Positions 5,678 through 6,440 of a DNA stretch of 6,440 nucleotides are shown here, piece by piece. The translations under genes were made by a program, and so were the position numbers. Origin of the DNA: an uncultured Cellvibrionales bacterium (lineage in GTDB: Bacteria; Pseudomonadota; Gammaproteobacteria; Pseudomonadales; UBA7434); the NCBI GenBank assembly GCA_937897785.1, contig CALCNB010000023.1, positions 1 to 6,440 on the forward strand, given 5' to 3'. Each line of letters begins with the position of its first letter. Positions within the stretch are counted from its first letter, which is position 1. The notes under the pieces are model-generated. The model searched no databases. It saw only the letters and a list, made by a program, of their open reading frames with translations, and was not told the origin of the DNA.

Positions 5678-6440
5678 ATGGATAAATTATTAATTAACGG
5701 CCCTTCAAAAATTGAAGGTGAAATTCGAATTTCGGGTTCAAAGAATTCAGCTCTGCCTATCTTAGCGTCAGGATTGCTCAGTAAGGGATCAGTAAGAATA
5801 GGTAACTTGCCGCATTTGAATGACGTTACTACCATGATCGAATTGTTAAGCTGCTTAGGGGTTGATTTACTGATCGATGAAAAGCTGGGTGTTGAATTAA
5901 ATGCTGAAAAAATAACGCAGTTCACCGCACCGTATGAGTTGGTTAAAACCATGCGAGCATCAATACTCGTGTTAGGCCCATTGCTGGCGCGGTTGGGTAA
6001 GGCAAGAGTGTCTTTTCCCGGCGGTTGTGCCATTGGCAGTCGTCCAGTTGACTTACATTTGCGGGGTTTTGAAGCGCTGGGTGCTACTGTTACCGTCGAA
6101 TCGGGTTTTATTGAAGCGGTGGTTGATGGCCGATTAAAAGGCGCTCATATTTTTATGGACAAAGTCACCGTGGGCGGCACTGAAAATATATTAATGGCTG
6201 CTACCCTCGCTGAGGGGCGATCGATTATTGAAAATGCTGCTCGAGAGCCTGAGGTGGTGGATCTGGCCAATTGCTTAAATGCGATGGGCGCTAAGATTAG
6301 CGGCATCGGAACCGATAAGTTGATCATTGATGGCGTTGAAGAGTTGCATGGCTGTGATTATGATGTGATGTCTGATCGAATTGAGGCGGGTACCTTTTTA
6401 GTCGCTGCGGCAGCGACTAGGGGCTGGATTAAAGTCAAAG
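5678..6440 (+). CDS. murA: MurA, UDP-N-acetylglucosamine 1-carboxyvinyltransferase (partial, N-terminal 254 residues)
   Basis: Cytoplasmic enzyme that transfers enolpyruvate from phosphoenolpyruvate to UDP-N-acetylglucosamine, the first committed step of peptidoglycan precursor synthesis. I translated it by hand from the ATG at 5678; 254 codons and one base are visible of about 420. ISGSKNSALPIL (18-29) contains Lys22-Asn23, which bind substrate. YELVKTMRAS (86-95) carries Arg93. The active loop FPGGCAIGSRPVDLH (113-127) contains Cys117, equivalent to E. coli Cys115, the residue alkylated by fosfomycin, with Arg122 matching Arg120. The shift of two reflects a small insertion near residues 62-75. 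GRLKGAHI (151-158) and ENAAREPE (185-192) are also typical. The start follows AAGAAG (5667-5672) by 5 nt and lies 21 bp after ibaG. Having Cys rather than Asp at 117 predicts a fosfomycin-sensitive enzyme. Confidence 0.98.
   Translation, partial: MDKLLINGPSKIEGEIRISGSKNSALPILASGLLSKGSVRIGNLPHLNDVTTMIELLSCLGVDLLIDEKLGVELNAEKITQFTAPYELVKTMRASILVLGPLLARLGKARVSFPGGCAIGSRPVDLHLRGFEALGATVTVESGFIEAVVDGRLKGAHIFMDKVTVGGTENILMAATLAEGRSIIENAAREPEVVDLANCLNAMGAKISGIGTDKLIIDGVEELHGCDYDVMSDRIEAGTFLVAAAATRGWIKVK

Noticed and set aside
5662..6033. Minus-strand ORF of 123 codons opposite murA
   Set aside because: It lies wholly antisense to a murA reading frame with intact catalytic motifs, and its translation resembles no family I recognise.
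6145..6327. Minus-strand ORF of 60 codons opposite murA
   Set aside because: Antisense shadow of the conserved MurA segment around ENAAREPE.
5678..6440. Possible fosfomycin-resistant MurA
   Set aside because: The active-loop residue is the usual Cys (Cys117 here), not the Asp found in intrinsically resistant enzymes.

Overview
The window reads as a chromosomal segment of a Gram-negative gammaproteobacterium. The gene order yrbG-kdsD-kdsC-lptC-lptA-lptB on one strand, divergent from mlaC-ibaG-murA on the other, is the well-known arrangement around yrbG/murA in Escherichia coli and its relatives. Base composition is moderate to slightly AT-rich by eye. I see no tRNA, rRNA, mobile element or CRISPR, and I cannot name the genus.

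Minus strand, 4244 down to 1: yrbG (Ca2+/Na+ exchanger family), then kdsD and kdsC (two steps in making the lipopolysaccharide inner-core sugar KDO), then lptC, lptA and lptB (inner-membrane anchor, periplasmic bridge and cytoplasmic ATPase of the lipopolysaccharide exporter). lptB runs off the left edge. From kdsD onward the genes are tightly packed: kdsD/kdsC overlap by 4 bp, kdsC-lptC are 23 bp apart, lptC/lptA overlap by 17 bp, and lptA-lptB are 2 bp apart. This looks like one translationally coupled operon for making and exporting lipopolysaccharide. yrbG is separated from kdsD by 193 bp, which contain a perfect 13-bp direct repeat.

Positions 4245-4616 form a divergent 372-bp intergenic region with no convincing gene. 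It holds a short inverted repeat, a 9-bp direct repeat and only weak promoter-like hexamers.

Plus strand, 4617 to the right edge: mlaC (periplasmic phospholipid carrier), ibaG (BolA family) and the first 254 codons of murA (first committed step of peptidoglycan synthesis). The usual mlaF, mlaE and mlaD before mlaC, and mlaB after it, are absent, so mlaC stands here without its ABC-transporter partners. This is the most notable departure from the textbook locus.

All genes serve cell-envelope construction: lipopolysaccharide synthesis and export, phospholipid traffic and peptidoglycan precursor synthesis. I found no evidence of a previously undescribed system. The points worth a second look are the solitary mlaC, a probable insertion in LptC, and small repeats in the two larger gaps.
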